Shown: positions 35,080-44,992, counted from the stretch's first letter. The stretch: 62,534 nt of DNA from Acidobacteriota bacterium (GCA_003225005.1 QIAN01000250.1:1-62534); one strand, 5' to 3'. Translations and numbers: made by a program. The notes: generated by a model not told the origin, from the sequence alone.

Positions 35080-36918
35080 TTACTTGCCCTCCATCATGCT
35101 CAATTCGTCGGTCACGGAGCGCGCGTCGAGCGGCAATCCGTCGAGGTGGCTAATGCTGCGCAAGCGCTCGATCTGATCCGGTTTCAGGTCGAGCTTCAGC
35201 AGGCTCAACATCTGGGCGTCGCGGTTCTGCTCGACCACGTAAACCCGGTCATGCTGCTCGATGAATTCATGCACTTCACGCGTAAATGGATAAGCGCGCA
35301 GCCGCAGATAATCCGTCTCGATGTTGTATTCGTTGCGCAACTGGTCGCGGCTTTCGATGATGCCCCAGTGCGACGTGCCATAAGCCAAGATGCCGATTCT
35401 TGCGTTGTTGCCTTTGACGATCTCGGGACGCGGCACGAACGAGCGAGCGGTCTCGAACTTGCGGTTCAGACGCTCCATGTTGTTTTCGTAATCGACCGGC
35501 CGCTCGCTGTATTGCGATTGCTCATTGTGGCCGCTGCCGCGCGTGAAGTAAGCGGCCGCAGGATGGTCGGTGCCGGGCAGCGTGCGGTAGCCAACGCCAT
35601 CGCCATCCACATCTTTATAGCGTCCGAATCCGCCCAGCCGTTCGAGATCTTCTTTGGTCAGCACCTTGCCGCGCTGGATCGGTTCTTTCGGATATTCGAA
35701 TGGATCAGACATCCAATTGTTCATGCCGAGATCAAGATCGGACATGACGAAGATCAAAGTCTGGAATTGCTCCGCAAGATTGAAGGCGTCTTGCGCCATG
35801 CTGAAGCACTCGGTCACGGAACACGGAATCAGCATGATGTGCTTGGTGTCGCCGTGCGACAGGAAAGCAGTAGCCAGCATATCGCCCTGCGAGGTGCGAG
35901 TCGGCAAGCCAGTCGAAGGACCGACACGTTGAATGTCCCAGATAACGCCGGGCACTTCCGCGTAATACGCGAGGCCCGCAAACTCCGCCATCAGCGAGAT
36001 GCCGGGGCCTGCCGTCGCAGTCATGGAGCGGGCGCCGGCCCAACCTGCACCGAGGACCATACCGATCGCGGCCAGTTCGTCTTCGGCCTGCACAATCGCG
36101 AACGTCGCTTTGCCGTCCGCACCGATGCGATATTCCTTCATGTAGTCGATCATCGTCTCCACCAGCGAAGACGATGGGGTAATCGGATACCAGGTCACCA
36201 CCGTGCACCCAGCAAACATGCAGCCCAGAGCGGCGGCCGAGTTGCCGTCAATGATGATCTTGCCCGCGGTCTTGTCCATGCGCTGGATGAGGTATGCGTC
36301 GCCTTTTTTCAAACTCGCTTTCGCGTAATCGAATCCCGCTTGCGCCGCCGCAAGATTCAGGTTCGCGGCCTTCACCTTTTTCGCGAACTGTCGGCGAATG
36401 GCTTTCTCCACCTCGCCCATTTCAATTTCGAGCAGGTGAGCCACCACGCCGACGTACACCATGTTTTTTACCAGCTTGCGCAGCTTGGCTTCGGGACAGA
36501 CGGCGGCCACGATTTTGTCGTAGGGAACGGAGTAGAAAATCAGATCATTGCGCAGCCGGTCAAGCACAAGCGGCTCGTCATACAGAACCGATGCGCCCGC
36601 GGCCAGCGATAAGGCGTCTTCCTGCGCGGTCTCAGGATTCATGGCAACCAGAAAATCAATTTCTTTCTTGCGTCCGACGTAGCCGTCTTTGTTGGCACGG
36701 ATGGTGTACCAGGTCGGTAGGCCAGCAATGTTTGAGGGGAAAAGATTCTTGCCCGAAACCGGCACACCCATTTGAAAAATGCTGCGCAGCAGGACCGTGT
36801 TTGAGCTTTGCGAGCCGGACCCGTTTACGGTCGCCACCTGAATGCTCATATCGTTGACGATGCGCTTGCGCCCGGCTTGTCCTGATGATTCTCGCGGCGC
36901 AATACCCGTCGTGGCCAT
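35080..36918 (-). CDS. korA: 2-oxoacid:ferredoxin oxidoreductase subunit alpha (gamma-alpha fusion)
   Basis: The 612-residue protein combines the gamma domain (residues about 25-190; LLRSIFQMGVPVSGKNLFPS and GYVGRKKEIDFLVAMNPE) with the alpha domain. The latter begins around IIDGNSAAALGCMFAGCTVV and contains TWYPITPSSSLVETM, ATAGPGISLMAEFAGLAYYA and GPSTGLPTRTSQGDML. This gamma-alpha fusion is typical of two-subunit KorAB enzymes. GGAAGG precedes the ATG at 36918; an internal ATG at 36849 is possible. With korB it forms a complete enzyme, likely serving an oxidative or reductive TCA-type reaction using ferredoxin. Confidence 0.92.
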   Translation of the reverse strand: MATTGIAPRESSGQAGRKRIVNDMSIQVATVNGSGSQSSNTVLLRSIFQMGVPVSGKNLFPSNIAGLPTWYTIRANKDGYVGRKKEIDFLVAMNPETAQEDALSLAAGASVLYDEPLVLDRLRNDLIFYSVPYDKIVAAVCPEAKLRKLVKNMVYVGVVAHLLEIEMGEVEKAIRRQFAKKVKAANLNLAAAQAGFDYAKASLKKGDAYLIQRMDKTAGKIIIDGNSAAALGCMFAGCTVVTWYPITPSSSLVETMIDYMKEYRIGADGKATFAIVQAEDELAAIGMVLGAGWAGARSMTATAGPGISLMAEFAGLAYYAEVPGVIWDIQRVGPSTGLPTRTSQGDMLATAFLSHGDTKHIMLIPCSVTECFSMAQDAFNLAEQFQTLIFVMSDLDLGMNNWMSDPFEYPKEPIQRGKVLTKEDLERLGGFGRYKDVDGDGVGYRTLPGTDHPAAAYFTRGSGHNEQSQYSERPVDYENNMERLNRKFETARSFVPRPEIVKGNNARIGILAYGTSHWGIIESRDQLRNEYNIETDYLRLRAYPFTREVHEFIEQHDRVYVVEQNRDAQMLSLLKLDLKPDQIERLRSISHLDGLPLDARSVTDELSMMEGK

Positions 36919-37090
36919 CCCAACACCTTCCTTCTAAGATACCGGGCAGAAACCCGCCTGCCCGGAATTCGATGCCGTGTAGAGCAGAAGATTAGATTAT
37001 AAGGCAAGCACCCTTCCCCATGCCGGTCGAAATCGCCCGACTGACGCCCGATGATCCTGTTTGGGAACCTAGGATGGCTCCGCATCCGGA

Positions 37091-38047
37091 TCAGGATTCG
37101 CTTTTGAAAAACTGCGCGATGTTGCGGAACTTATTATATCGGGACACGATCAATTCGGAAGTGGGGATTTTCTTGAGCTCGGCATAGTGCTGGGCCAGGC
37201 TAACATCGAGGAGATTAGCCGCCGCTTCATAGTCTTTATGAGCCCCGCCCTCGGGTTCGGGCACGATGGCGTCGACGCATCCCAACTCGACCAGATCTTT
37301 GGCGGTAATCCGCATAGCCTCGGCAGCGAGGTCGCGCTTTTTGGCGTCGCGCCACATGATCGCGGCGCAGGCTTCCGGGGAGATCACGGAATAAATGGCG
37401 TTCTCCATCATGAGGACGCGGTCCGCGACCGCTATGGCCAGCGCCCCGCCCGATCCACCTTCGCCGGTGATGGCAGCGATGATCGGCACCTCGAGTCGCG
37501 CCATTTCACGCAGGTTGTAGGCAATGGCTTCGGCCTGGCCGCGCTCTTCTGCCCCCACGCCGGGGTTGGCCCCGGTCACATCGACCAGTGAGAAGATGGG
37601 CCGTGAATATTTCTCCGCGATCTGCATGACCCGAAGCGCCTTGCGATAGCCCTCGGGGTTGGGCAGGCCAAAGTTGCGGAACATTCGGGCCTTGGTGTCG
37701 CGGCCTTTTTCGGTCCCCACAACCACCACTTCATCGCCATGAAAACGCGCCAGGCCGCAAACCATCGCGGGGTCGTCGCCATACCTGCGGTCGCCGTGGA
37801 TCTCGCTCCAGTCGGTGAAGATGCGCTCGATATAATCGAGCGTATGCGGACGCTGCATGTGGCGCGCCAGCTCCGTCTTCTCCATGGCATTGGTCCGCAC
37901 CAGCTGCTTGCGCAAGGTTTCAATGCGCTGCTGCAGCTCGACAAGCTGGCGGCGAGTTTCGTCAGTCTGGCCGGCGGCGGATTGCACTTGGGCCGCCTGG
38001 CGTTCAATCTCTTCCAGTTCCTGCTGTGCCTTCTCTGAGGTGTCCAT
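37091..38047 (-). CDS. accA: Acetyl-CoA carboxylase carboxyltransferase subunit alpha
   Basis: The 318-residue protein is the alpha half of the carboxyltransferase that transfers carboxyl from carboxybiotin to acetyl-CoA, the first step of fatty-acid synthesis. It has an N-terminal helical region (QQRIETLRKQLVRT), HMQRPHTLDYIERIFTDW, IHGDRRYGDD, FGLPNPEGYRKALRVM, GANPGVGAEERGQAEAIA and ITGEGGSGGALAIAVADRV, all family signatures. The ATG at 38047 lies 8 bases after the dnaE stop; a TTG at 38059 overlapping that stop is an alternative start. The AccD partner is not in the window. Confidence 0.96.
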   Translation of the reverse strand: MDTSEKAQQELEEIERQAAQVQSAAGQTDETRRQLVELQQRIETLRKQLVRTNAMEKTELARHMQRPHTLDYIERIFTDWSEIHGDRRYGDDPAMVCGLARFHGDEVVVVGTEKGRDTKARMFRNFGLPNPEGYRKALRVMQIAEKYSRPIFSLVDVTGANPGVGAEERGQAEAIAYNLREMARLEVPIIAAITGEGGSGGALAIAVADRVLMMENAIYSVISPEACAAIMWRDAKKRDLAAEAMRITAKDLVELGCVDAIVPEPEGGAHKDYEAAANLLDVSLAQHYAELKKIPTSELIVSRYNKFRNIAQFFKSES

Positions 38048-38055
38048 GCTGAGGT

Positions 38056-41000
38056 TCAACTGATAATGCGCACGCTACCGCGACCGCACAATTGCTCGAC
38101 CCGGGCAATAAAGTTGCGATCCGGCTGCACATTATAGCCTTCCGCTTCCATTACCACCATGAAATCACCCTGGCGTTCCACGTCGAACAACACACGGGCG
38201 TCGCCTTTTCGTTCTACAAACAAAGCGTGCAGATGATCTACCGCACCGGCGCCCGCGGTTTCCAGCGGCAGCCGGATGCGAAGTGCCTTGGGCAGAGGGA
38301 CCTTGACCTCTTCCAGCGGAGAGATTTCTGCCGCGGTGATCTTCGGATTCGCGCCTTCCTCGATTCGCACTCCGGCTTTCACCAGCACCGGCACTTCCAG
38401 TTTCACGTTGTCCTGCAACTTCTTGTACGCCTCAGGGAAAACGATCATATCGATCGAACCCGACATGTCTTCGAGAATGGTCAGGGCGTAGAAATCTCCG
38501 CGCTTCGATTTGAGCACGCGCAGGTTGCTGATGATGCCCGCGGTGATGATGACTTCGTCTTTGCCGGTGGAATTCTTCATGGCGGCAATCTCTTGGACGC
38601 TCAGGGCTCGCAGATCTTCGAGCTTGTCTCTGTACTTATCCAGGGGATGACCGGTGATAAAGAAGCCGAGAATTTCTTTTTCGGCAGCGAGCCTGGCGTG
38701 CTCGTCCCAGTCAGGAATGTTCGGCAGCTTGTCGTTGTCGGAGGCCATCACTTCCTGCTGAAATACTCCGAAAAGCCCGTGCTGGCCGGATTCGGCATCG
38801 CGCTGGGCTTTCTGGGCGCGCTCCATGGCGCGGTCGAGCACTGCCATAAGTTGGGAGCGGCGGCCCAGTGAATCCATCGCACCGCTTTTTATGAGCGACT
38901 CAAGAACGCGCTTGTTGAGCAGTCGAAGATCGACGTTCTCGCAAAATTCAAAGATGGAACTAAACCGCCCAAGCTTTTGCCGAGCAGCAACGATTGAATC
39001 AATTGCATTGCCGCCAACGTTTTTCACCGCTGCCAGACCGAAACGAATGGCCGCTCCATGCGGCGTGAAGTTCGCGTCAGAGACGTTCATGTCCGGCGGT
39101 TCGACGGCAATGCCCATCTCACGGCATTCGTTGATGTACTTGACGACATCGTCGGTCGAGCCGGTGACCGAAGTCAGGAGCGCGGCCATGAACTCCACCG
39201 GATAGTGGGTCTTGAGATAGGCAGTGTGATAAGCGAGCAGAGCATAGGCGGCGGAATGGGATTTATTGAAGCCGTATCCGGCGAACTGTGCCATCAGATC
39301 GAAAATCTTTTCAATCTTCTTGGGTGGATATTTGCGTTGCGTCGCCCCTTCGACAAAGCGCTGGCGCTGTTGCGCCATCTCCTCGGCCTTCTTCTTGCCC
39401 ATGGCTCGCCGCAGCAGGTCGGCCTCGCCCAGGGAATATCCGGCCAGGCGATTGGCGATCTGCATCACCTGTTCCTGATACACGATCACACCCAGCGTTT
39501 CTTCGAGGATCTCTTTCAGCTCCGGCAACTCGTATTCAACCTTCTTGCGGCCGTGCTTGCGGTCCACAAAGTCGTCAATCATGCCGCCCTGGATGGGGCC
39601 GGGACGATACAGAGCGTTCAGAGCGGTGAGATCTTCGATTGAGTTCGGCTGGTAGCGGCGCAATACGTCCCGCATGCCATGCGATTCAAACTGGAAGACG
39701 CCGGAAGTCAATCCTTTGTGGAATACCCTGTGGTAGGTTTCCGGGTCCTCGAGCGGAATCTGTTCCAGCGTTATCGGGCGCCCTTGCGTGTGCAGGATCA
39801 GCTTTAGCGCATCGGTAAGAATGGTGAGCGTGGTCAGCCCCAGGAAATCCATTTTTAACAGGCCCATTTTCTCGATGGCGACCATGTCGAAGGCAGTGAC
39901 AATTTCGTCGTTCTTGGTGCGGTGCAGCGGGACGAGATCGGTGAGCGGGCGCGGAGCAATGACCACTCCGGCCGCATGCACGCCAGAATTACGAACCATT
40001 CCCTCGAGTTTTCTCGCAGTCTGGATCAACTCACGAATCTGTCCATCTCTTTCCATTGCCTCGCGGAGCTGCGGGGAGTCTTCAATGGCTTGCTCCAGGG
40101 TGATGTTGAGCTGCGTGGGCACCATCTTGGCGATGCGATCGACATCGCCGTAGGGAATATCCATGGCGCGGCCCACATCTTTGATTGCGGCCTTGGCGGC
40201 CATGGTGCCGAAGGTGATGATCTGGGCGACATTGTCACGACCATATTTCCTGGTGACGTATTCGATCACCTCGCCGCGGCGGTTCATGCAGAAATCAATG
40301 TCGATGTCGGGCAGGGATACGCGCTCAGGATTCAAGAAGCGCTCAAACAGCAGCTCGTGCTGGAGAGGGTCAAGATCGGTGATGCCGAGAGCGTAGGACA
40401 CCAGCGAGCCCGCGGCTGAACCGCGGCCCGGCCCTACGGGAATGTCGCGCTCCTTGGCGTAGCGGATGAAGTCCCAGACGATGAGAAAGTATCCGGAAAA
40501 CTTCATCTGCTGAATGATGGTCAGCTCGCGCTCAAGCCGTTGCTCGTAATCGGACATCGGATGCTTGAGCTTGCCCTGCTGTTCCAACGGGCCAAGAGTC
40601 TCCCGTCGGCGGGCGAAGCCCTCGCGAGTGACGTGCACGAAATAACTGTCGAGGGTGAAGCCGGGCGGAACCTCGAATTCAGGAAATGGTGTCGCGACTT
40701 TCTCCAGGCGCAGGCTGCAGCGGTCGGCAATGTCCAGCGTGCGTGAAACAACTTCCGGAGAATCCTTGAAGACGCGATACATCTCGTCGTGGCTCTTCAC
40801 GAAGAATTGCGTGCCTTCGAATTTCATGCGGGCAGTATCGTGAATGGACTTGCCAGTCTGGATGCAGAGCATCACGTCTTGCGCATGAGCATCTTCTTCA
40901 CAAAGGTAGTGGCTGTCATTGGTCGCAACCAGCGGCAAGCCCATATCTTTTTCAAGCCGGAACAGTCCGGGATGAATGCGGTGCTCCATCGCCAGGCCCT

Positions 41001-41538
41001 GGTCCTGAATTTCGAGATAGAAATTGTCTTTGCCGAAAATGTCGCGATGAGTGGCGGCCGCGTTGCGCGCGGCTTCGTAGTTCCCTTCCACCAACCGCTC
41101 GGCAACTTCTCCCTTGAGGCAGCCGGAGAGGCCGATCAGTCCGCGGGAATGTTCCGCAAGAAATTTCTTGCTCACGCGCGGTTTGTAGTAAAAGCCATGC
41201 AGTGAGGCCTCGGACGTGATCTTCACCAGATTGCGGTAGCCTTCTTCGTTTTCGGCCAGCACCAGCAGATGGTTGTAGGTGTCGCCTTCGGGCGGCGTAC
41301 GCTGGATGTTGTGATCGTCTTTCTTCGAGATGTAGAGCTCGCATCCGACGATGGGCTTCACGCCCGCATGCTTGGCCGCATTGACGAAGTGGACCGCGCC
41401 GAAAATATTTCCGTGGTCGGTCATGGCCACGGCTGGCATTCCCAGTTCCTTTACGCGCTGGCAGAGTTTTTCGACGTCGCAGGCGCCGTCGAGCAGGGAG
41501 TAGTCGGTGTGGAGATGCAAGTGGACGAATTGGGACAT
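38056..41538 (-). CDS. dnaE: DNA polymerase III subunit alpha
   Basis: The 1160-residue replicative polymerase begins with a PHP domain (FVHLHLHTDYSLLDGACDV, AMTDHGNIFGAVHF). The palm carries GPGRGSAAGSLVSYALGI and the catalytic SLPDIDIDFCMNRRGEVI. The fingers region includes LYRPGPIQGGMIDDFVDRK and QEQVMQIANRLAGYSLG, followed by the HhH motif region (GYGFNKSHSAAYALLAY) and a C-terminal OB-type domain. The length matches DnaE1. It lies immediately upstream of accA, a pairing of dnaE with accA that also occurs in proteobacteria. The start at 41538 gives the standard MSQFVHLHLH N-terminus. Confidence 0.98.
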   Translation of the reverse strand: MSQFVHLHLHTDYSLLDGACDVEKLCQRVKELGMPAVAMTDHGNIFGAVHFVNAAKHAGVKPIVGCELYISKKDDHNIQRTPPEGDTYNHLLVLAENEEGYRNLVKITSEASLHGFYYKPRVSKKFLAEHSRGLIGLSGCLKGEVAERLVEGNYEAARNAAATHRDIFGKDNFYLEIQDQGLAMEHRIHPGLFRLEKDMGLPLVATNDSHYLCEEDAHAQDVMLCIQTGKSIHDTARMKFEGTQFFVKSHDEMYRVFKDSPEVVSRTLDIADRCSLRLEKVATPFPEFEVPPGFTLDSYFVHVTREGFARRRETLGPLEQQGKLKHPMSDYEQRLERELTIIQQMKFSGYFLIVWDFIRYAKERDIPVGPGRGSAAGSLVSYALGITDLDPLQHELLFERFLNPERVSLPDIDIDFCMNRRGEVIEYVTRKYGRDNVAQIITFGTMAAKAAIKDVGRAMDIPYGDVDRIAKMVPTQLNITLEQAIEDSPQLREAMERDGQIRELIQTARKLEGMVRNSGVHAAGVVIAPRPLTDLVPLHRTKNDEIVTAFDMVAIEKMGLLKMDFLGLTTLTILTDALKLILHTQGRPITLEQIPLEDPETYHRVFHKGLTSGVFQFESHGMRDVLRRYQPNSIEDLTALNALYRPGPIQGGMIDDFVDRKHGRKKVEYELPELKEILEETLGVIVYQEQVMQIANRLAGYSLGEADLLRRAMGKKKAEEMAQQRQRFVEGATQRKYPPKKIEKIFDLMAQFAGYGFNKSHSAAYALLAYHTAYLKTHYPVEFMAALLTSVTGSTDDVVKYINECREMGIAVEPPDMNVSDANFTPHGAAIRFGLAAVKNVGGNAIDSIVAARQKLGRFSSIFEFCENVDLRLLNKRVLESLIKSGAMDSLGRRSQLMAVLDRAMERAQKAQRDAESGQHGLFGVFQQEVMASDNDKLPNIPDWDEHARLAAEKEILGFFITGHPLDKYRDKLEDLRALSVQEIAAMKNSTGKDEVIITAGIISNLRVLKSKRGDFYALTILEDMSGSIDMIVFPEAYKKLQDNVKLEVPVLVKAGVRIEEGANPKITAAEISPLEEVKVPLPKALRIRLPLETAGAGAVDHLHALFVERKGDARVLFDVERQGDFMVVMEAEGYNVQPDRNFIARVEQLCGRGSVRIIS

Positions 41539-41603
41539 GGGCGCGGTCTGTAATGATTTTACGTTGCGGTCATTCTAATGGGCAGCATGAGCGTGGGAAG
41601 AGG

Positions 41604-42383
41604 TTACTGCCCTTCCGCAGTCCCCGGCACGCGAAACTCCACACCGCGATCTTCGTTCGCCTTGGCCGAGGCAGCGAGATCGAGCTCGGCCAGCGGAATC
41701 TTTTCCGTGCGCTGCGGCGAGAAGATCCAGAGCGTCTGGCCTACGATGGCATAATTCTGAACCTCCTCCCTGCGCTGATCACGAAACACGAGCACGGTAG
41801 CCTGCCCGGGCTCATTCGTTTCATTGTGGCGCGCATGTTCTCGCGATGACGACGCGGAAGGCAAGGCATACGGATCCTGATCTTGCTGGTCGAGGAATCT
41901 CTGCTGCTCCAGGCTTCGCTGGTCCATTTCCTCCGCCAAGGCTAGCTGTCGCTCGTAGTCCTCGTCATAATCATGAGATGGGGAATCCCACCACCAATAG
42001 GGATCGTAATAGCCTGCGTACCACCACGGATATCCACGCCACCTGCGACAGCCGAAGCAGTCCCGGAATCCATGCCGGAAGCGGAAGTCGCGAGCGCGGA
42101 AGCCGCGTCGACCATCACGAGAGTCACCTCGATCGGGTCGATGGAAGCCAGGCTGATGGAAAGACGAACGGAAAGAATGACCGAAGCCGCTCCGGCCGGG
42201 AGGGGCAGCGAACCCGCGCCCACGCGGCCCCAACGCGTGTCCAGAAGACCCACGCGCCGTGAAGCCGCCGGCGTGACCGGCAGATGCCATGGCCCGACCA
42301 CCACCACCTGCGTGACGCTGTCCCTGCGCTGGAATCAGCGCCAGGAACACAGCGAACGCCGCAAAGGATAACAGGCGACGCAT
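41604..42383 (-). CDS. Secreted Gly/His/Arg-rich hypothetical protein
   Basis: The 259-residue protein has a signal peptide (MRRLLSFAAFAVFLALIPA). A low-complexity Gly/His/Arg/Phe-rich region covers about residues 24-120 and ends in a tryptophan/tyrosine cluster (GYPWWYAGYYDPYWWWDSP). An acidic Gln-rich segment follows, and the final 65 residues form a small beta domain (ATVLVFRDQRREEVQNYAIV, LWIFSPQRTEKIPLAELDL). I know the C-terminal pattern from other acidobacterial exported proteins of unknown function. The region may bind surfaces or metal through histidines; no evidence beyond composition. Confidence 0.7.
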   Translation of the reverse strand: MRRLLSFAAFAVFLALIPAQGQRHAGGGGRAMASAGHAGGFTARGSSGHALGPRGRGFAAPPGRSGFGHSFRSSFHQPGFHRPDRGDSRDGRRGFRARDFRFRHGFRDCFGCRRWRGYPWWYAGYYDPYWWWDSPSHDYDEDYERQLALAEEMDQRSLEQQRFLDQQDQDPYALPSASSSREHARHNETNEPGQATVLVFRDQRREEVQNYAIVGQTLWIFSPQRTEKIPLAELDLAASAKANEDRGVEFRVPGTAEGQ

Positions 42384-42433
42384 GCCAACATTATAAGCCG
42401 AGATGCGGACCCGGAGACGAAATTGCGCGAACC

Positions 42434-44023
42434 CTATTTCCGCTTCTTGGCTTTCTTTGGAGCTTTCTTTTTTACGGCCTTGCCGCCTGACTTGCTGGCT
42501 GATTTTGGAGGCTCAGGCGCTGCCTTGGAAGGTTTCTCGGCTTCGCGTTTTTTCGCTTCCGGTTTCGCTGACGCTGCCGCCAAAGCAAGGGCCGGTGCAG
42601 TTGCAACCTTTCCCTTGCCCTTGACCTGCACATCGCCCTTTTTGCCGGTGGCTGCGGTTCCCGAGGTCCCCGAAGTTGACCCATTGGCTCCCGCCGCCGC
42701 GGCCTTTGCCGCCCGGCCCCGCCTCGGCGGAGGCGGCGGAGGCGGCGGAGGCGGAGCAAACGGCTTCAGAAACTTCAACGTCTCAGTGCGCGAGCGCAGC
42801 TTGCCATCCAGCAAGAGCATGAACACGTCACGCGCAATCTTGGGATACTCCCGCAACTGCGGCGTAATCAGCAACTCCGTCATTTCGGGCAAAGGAATTT
42901 TCTGCTGCATCTGGCGCCACTTGGTGAAAAAATTCCGGATCTTCTGCGCCACAGCCTGTTGCCTCGCAGTAACCGCCAGGAACAGAACCATCTCGGGCCG
43001 GGCGTCGGACAGCAGTTGCCAGGTGCGGGAGGGCGTGGCGGCTTCCTTGCCGCTCAGCCGCTTGGCCAGGTCTTTGGCGTGATCCTCAATATCCCGCCAG
43101 GCCTCAACCAGATCCTTGCGCGGCATCAGCCGCTGCAGGTCAGACACGTCTTTGCTCTGCAGGCGGGCGGTAAGGAAATACATGACCGCCGGGGCGGGAT
43201 CGGGTGTATATCCCAGATCGACCATGTGCTGGCGCGTTTTCATCAGCTGGCTGAGGCCAGCTGTATCTATTTTGGCGGTGCTCCAATGCGGATGCAGCAC
43301 CTTCAACCAGTCTTCCTTCTCCAGAGTTTTCACGACGTGCAGCGGATCATCTTCGTAGGCGAGTTGCCCAATCTCATGCCCGATCGCGCTTCGGGAAATA
43401 TGCTCGATGTAATTGTTCTCTTTCGCCGAATCAAAGCGCTGCTGCGTACGTTCCTCAAGCGGCCAATGGAAGCGGGCGGCAAACCGCGTGGCCCGAATGA
43501 GCCGTGAGGAATCTTCGACAAAAGCGTAATTGTGAAGAATCCTGAGCAGCTTGGCTTCGATGTCGGCGACGCCGTTGAATGGATCGAGCAATAGACCGCG
43601 CGAACCTTCATTGAGCGAGAGCGCCATGGCATTCACGGTGAAGTCGCGCCGCCTGAGATCTTCCTGGATCGTGGCAGGGGCAATCAACGGTGGCTTGCCG
43701 GCCTTCTCGTAGCGCTCGGTGCGGGCCATGCTCAGCTCGGCGCGGACGTTGCCCGGCAGGAGAAGATACAGGGTGCGCGTATCCTCCTCCGCCGCGGGAA
43801 CCTGGGCGCCCACCCGTTCCAGATCTTTTTGAAGCTTGAGAGGATTGCCCTGGACGGTGAAATCCAGGTCGCGAATGGTGAAGCCGCTGATGATGTCGCG
43901 AATGGCTCCGCCGGTAAGGTAAATGTTCATGCCGGCGGCGCGTGCAACATCTTGCACCAGGTTGACGCCCTTCTGCTGGTCCGGGGTCAACCGGATTTCC
44001 ATGGTGTAAATGTAATCAGCCAT
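42434..44023 (-). CDS. CCA-adding / poly(A) polymerase-type tRNA nucleotidyltransferase with basic tail
   Basis: The 529-residue protein has the class II nucleotidyltransferase head: LTGGAIRDIISGFTIRDLDF contains the GG and DxD motifs, and RRRDFTVNAMALSL and DPFNGVADIEAKLLRILH follow. The RNA-binding helical region includes DSSRLIRATRFAARFHWPLE. These enzymes add CCA to tRNA or short poly(A) tails. The last ~130 residues are unusual: nine consecutive prolines, then Ala/Gly/Ser/Thr linker and a tail of lysine/alanine repeats ending KKAPKKAKKRK. That tail would bind nucleic acid electrostatically. The start at 44023 (MADYIYTMEIRL) may be replaced by ATG 44002. Confidence 0.85.
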   Translation of the reverse strand: MADYIYTMEIRLTPDQQKGVNLVQDVARAAGMNIYLTGGAIRDIISGFTIRDLDFTVQGNPLKLQKDLERVGAQVPAAEEDTRTLYLLLPGNVRAELSMARTERYEKAGKPPLIAPATIQEDLRRRDFTVNAMALSLNEGSRGLLLDPFNGVADIEAKLLRILHNYAFVEDSSRLIRATRFAARFHWPLEERTQQRFDSAKENNYIEHISRSAIGHEIGQLAYEDDPLHVVKTLEKEDWLKVLHPHWSTAKIDTAGLSQLMKTRQHMVDLGYTPDPAPAVMYFLTARLQSKDVSDLQRLMPRKDLVEAWRDIEDHAKDLAKRLSGKEAATPSRTWQLLSDARPEMVLFLAVTARQQAVAQKIRNFFTKWRQMQQKIPLPEMTELLITPQLREYPKIARDVFMLLLDGKLRSRTETLKFLKPFAPPPPPPPPPPRRGRAAKAAAAGANGSTSGTSGTAATGKKGDVQVKGKGKVATAPALALAAASAKPEAKKREAEKPSKAAPEPPKSASKSGGKAVKKKAPKKAKKRK

Positions 44024-44324
44024 TAGCTTTCATGCGGCTTTCCGACCGCGATTCGACGTCCGGATTCATGGCTCGGCCGGATTCCACGCCAGCACGCTTT
44101 CCACAGGATTTCCACAGGGTGAGGATCTCCGAGTTAGGACATCCCTCAGCCGCTGGGTGCAAGCGGCTCAATACAAGGTAGTTAGACAGAATGACGTCAC
44201 CGTGCGGCAAGCTACAGAAAATATCACAACGTTAACAATTTGGCTACTGCCAAGGTGTATGCTGCGAGATTTTTGCGGAAAGATGCGAGAATCACAGTGC
44301 GCCCCTGGGCGCAGGCGCCACCTG
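44024..44324. other. Divergent intergenic region
   Basis: About 300 bases between the nucleotidyltransferase and the next plus-strand gene. Two TTTCCACAG-like sequences occur at 44098-44117 and a TGACGTCA palindrome near 44190. No gene or clear promoter pair is supported. Confidence 0.35.
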
Positions 44325-44804
44325 ATGCCCTCTACTCACAAGAAAGTTATTGTCCGCAAGATGGACCGGGATTCGGTCTCAGGCTACGTTGCCCCGGCGC
44401 AGTTCGTCGAAGACGGTAAGCTTGAACTGCTCAATACCGCGGGGAGCGTTGTCGGAATCGATCTGCGCGAGATCAAGGGCGTTTATTTCGTCCGCGAGTT
44501 CGGTGATTCGGAGTCATTGACCCGCAAGACGTTTACCTCCCGCCCGCGCTCTGAAGGTTTGTGGGTGCGATTGCGATTCAAGGACAATGAGGTCCTGGAA
44601 GGGCTGATGCCGGTCGACCTTCTCCAGTCTATTCCCGAAGGCTATCTGGTGAATCCTCCGGATCAGCGATCCAACACGCAGCGCATTTTCGTTCCGCGGA
44701 CGGCACTGGACTCTTTGACCGTGCTGGCCGTCATCGGCGCTACACGTCGCCAACGGAAGGGCGGGCCCAGCGATGCACGCCAGGTACCGATGTTTGAAGA
44801 GTAG
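44325..44804 (+). CDS. Conserved acidobacterial hypothetical protein
   Basis: A 159-residue soluble beta-rich protein. The ATG at 44325 starts MPSTHKKVIVRKMDRDSVSG. Conserved-looking segments are KLELLNTAGSVVGIDLREIK, GVYFVREFGDSESL, EGLWVRLRFKDNEVLEGLMP and TQRIFVPRTALDSLTVLAVI. I recall this pattern as a widespread acidobacterial family (possibly the DUF6982 type) with two repeats of a small beta domain resembling PilZ-like or Sm-like folds. No function is established. The open frame upstream to 44157 is not protein-like. Confidence 0.75.
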   Translation: MPSTHKKVIVRKMDRDSVSGYVAPAQFVEDGKLELLNTAGSVVGIDLREIKGVYFVREFGDSESLTRKTFTSRPRSEGLWVRLRFKDNEVLEGLMPVDLLQSIPEGYLVNPPDQRSNTQRIFVPRTALDSLTVLAVIGATRRQRKGGPSDARQVPMFEE

Positions 44805-44992
44805 GACTGTAGTATTCGGTCGAACTCAGCCTTGCCCCGGCAGTTGGGCGTCAATAGACGTCTTGTTCCCCTTGAGCAACCGGAACGGAACCTACCGAAA
44901 GAGCCTGTGATGCCATGAGCCCGTAATGCCATTGCAATCCGGCTGATGATGGGGTATCTTCTCTGCTCCCCGGCGCCGGGCTAGTCCTCTGC

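Noticed and set aside
35146-36612. Plus-strand 488-codon frame opposite korA
   Set aside because: It is the complement of the codon pattern of korA and shows no family-like motifs.
44098-44117. Two TTTCCACAG sequences like DnaA boxes
   Set aside because: Each differs at two positions from the DnaA consensus and there is no nearby dnaA, dnaN or AT-rich region.
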